This document shows positions 63,126-64,000 of a DNA stretch of 64,000 bases, piece by piece. Source of the stretch: Alphaproteobacteria bacterium UBA1301. GTDB lineage: Bacteria; Pseudomonadota; Alphaproteobacteria; Micropepsales; Micropepsaceae. Numbering within the stretch: position 1 is the first letter of the stretch; every line of letters starts with the position of its first letter. The DNA is taken from the NCBI GenBank assembly GCA_002307725.1, contig DBUB01000002.1, forward strand, positions 1 through 64,000, read 5' to 3'. Made by a program: the position numbers and the translations under genes. Under the pieces are notes generated by a model that had not been told where the DNA came from, searched no databases, and saw nothing but the letters and a program-made list of their open reading frames with translations.

Positions 63126-64000
63126 TTAGCGCACGAACACCCGGACTTCGTTGCTGCTGATGCTGGGGTCGGTCTGCGAGGCTACCGCCAGCCGCGAGGC
63201 CGGCACGCCCATATCGGTCATCGAGCGCAACACCTCTTGGGCATGGTGACGAGCCGCCGTCTGGGCCAACTGGACCGCCGTGACGGTGCCCCTGGTCGGC
63301 GACACGGCAACGATCGAGAATGCGGCGCCCGGACGGGTCTGCAACGCCTGAGTCAAGGCCGCGTAAAGGATCTGCTGATAATCGGTATTCGCCTTGTCGA
63401 AGCGAATGGTCACCAGCGGTGCCGAACCGCCGGCATAGCTGCTGTGGCTACCCGCCCGGCCGGTCGCGAACATCGGGGCGGTGAGGTCGGCGCCATAAAG
63501 TTCGCCGTTTTTGATCGCGGCAGCCAGCGTCGTCAGGTTGGCGCGCTCATTGGCGACATAGGCCGTCTGGCGCTGGATGTCGGCCGAGACCTGGGTCATC
63601 AGGCGGTCGATCAGCACGACGGTCTGATTCGTTTCGTCTTGCAGCACCGACAGCTGGCGATGGTCTTCATCAACCGCACCGGCGACATTGAACGTGATCG
63701 CAATCCGGTCAAGCGCCGAATGCGCCGTGTTGGCGTCGGTGGCGACCGCACTGCCGAGCGAATTGAGGCTGTTGATGTTGGTCGAGAGCTGGTCGAGGGC
63801 GGTCTGGGCGCGGTTCCATTCGGCGACCAGTTCCGGGTTGCCGCGGGTTGTGCCCATCTGCAGTCGGCTGGTGATGCGGGCGCGGGCTTCGTAATAGGTA
63901 TTGGCAGCCCCGGCGCCCGAACTCCGCAGTTCGTTGTAGCGCTGGGCGTTGGTCTGCAGCGAGCCCTGAATGCCCGAAACCTGCGACCTGAGGCCGGAGA
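63126..64000 (-). CDS. Protein with OmpA-like C-terminal region, 5' end outside the window
   Basis: The frame stays open to the right edge, so at least 290 residues are present and the N-terminus is missing. The visible part is helical and coiled-coil-like (LQTNAQRYNELRS, NTYYEARARITSRLQMGT, ALDQLSTNINSLNSL). It ends in a domain of about 100 residues (VTIRFDKANTDYQQILYAAL, AARHHAQEVLRSMTDMGVPASRL, NEVRVFVR) resembling OmpA-type peptidoglycan-associated modules. It is probably an envelope lipoprotein or OmpA-family protein. The downstream terminator is at 63077-63100. Confidence 0.75.
   Translation of the reverse strand, partial: SGLRSQVSGIQGSLQTNAQRYNELRSSGAGAANTYYEARARITSRLQMGTTRGNPELVAEWNRAQTALDQLSTNINSLNSLGSAVATDANTAHSALDRIAITFNVAGAVDEDHRQLSVLQDETNQTVVLIDRLMTQVSADIQRQTAYVANERANLTTLAAAIKNGELYGADLTAPMFATGRAGSHSSYAGGSAPLVTIRFDKANTDYQQILYAALTQALQTRPGAAFSIVAVSPTRGTVTAVQLAQTAARHHAQEVLRSMTDMGVPASRLAVASQTDPSISSNEVRVFVR

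Overview
This window looks like a piece of an alphaproteobacterial chromosome. The housekeeping genes (priA, xerC beside a DUF484 gene, fhs, mutS, leuC, a malic enzyme/phosphotransacetylase fusion), the high G+C content, several Tat-exported enzymes and two TonB-dependent receptors fit a soil or plant-associated oligotroph, perhaps of the Rhizomicrobium/Micropepsaceae type. The genus is a guess from gene content. There are no rRNA genes, no CRISPR array and no replication origin that I can recognise. There is one complete tRNA gene.

Region 1 (1-20.4 kb) is a dedicated glycan/glycopeptide utilisation locus. A minus-strand series encodes a TonB-dependent receptor, a DPP-IV-like prolyl peptidase, a beta-L-arabinofuranosidase (DUF1680), a GH43 enzyme, a DUF885 putative metallohydrolase and a small Tat protein. 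A GntR/FCD regulator gene sits at its head. Beyond it lie an MFS transporter, a second DUF1680 arabinofuranosidase with a gluzincin-like protein, a GH27 alpha-galactosidase and a small exported protein. AT-rich palindromes, four of them sharing the core GTATAC, lie in front of each of these units, so the locus looks like one local GntR regulon. The enzyme set matches what is needed to take apart plant hydroxyproline-rich glycoproteins (extensins): alpha-Araf and beta-Araf chains on Hyp, alpha-Gal on Ser, and an X-Pro-rich backbone.

Region 2 (20.4-35.4 kb) starts with a relic of an ISAs1-type transposase. It then carries peptide and amino-acid metabolism genes: a ketopantoate-reductase-like enzyme, a divergent Lrp regulator and ornithine-cyclodeaminase-family enzyme, a second TonB receptor, an exported amidohydrolase coupled to an M61-like PDZ peptidase, a Tat-exported class V aminotransferase, a threonine-aldolase-like enzyme, an aromatic aminotransferase and an AEC carrier.

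Region 3 (35.7-39.6 kb) is a compact 3.8-kb integrative element in a tRNA-Thr(CGT) gene. It is bounded by perfect 49-bp repeats and carries a tyrosine integrase, a small exported protein, a ParB-like protein, a degenerate HNH-like protein and an AlpA-like regulator.

Region 4 (39.6-64 kb) is mostly core genome: an MFS permease, fhs, xerC, DUF484, priA, a glycosyltransferase-like protein, a PAS protein, leuC, a Usp protein, mutS, the malic enzyme, an M20 peptidase, gamma-glutamyltranspeptidase and a P1-family peptidase. It is punctuated by two toxin-antitoxin loci (VapBC-like with a degraded PIN active site, and BrnTA), a 60-bp dispersed repeat present twice, and orphan secreted proteins. A protein with an OmpA-like C-terminus runs off the right edge.
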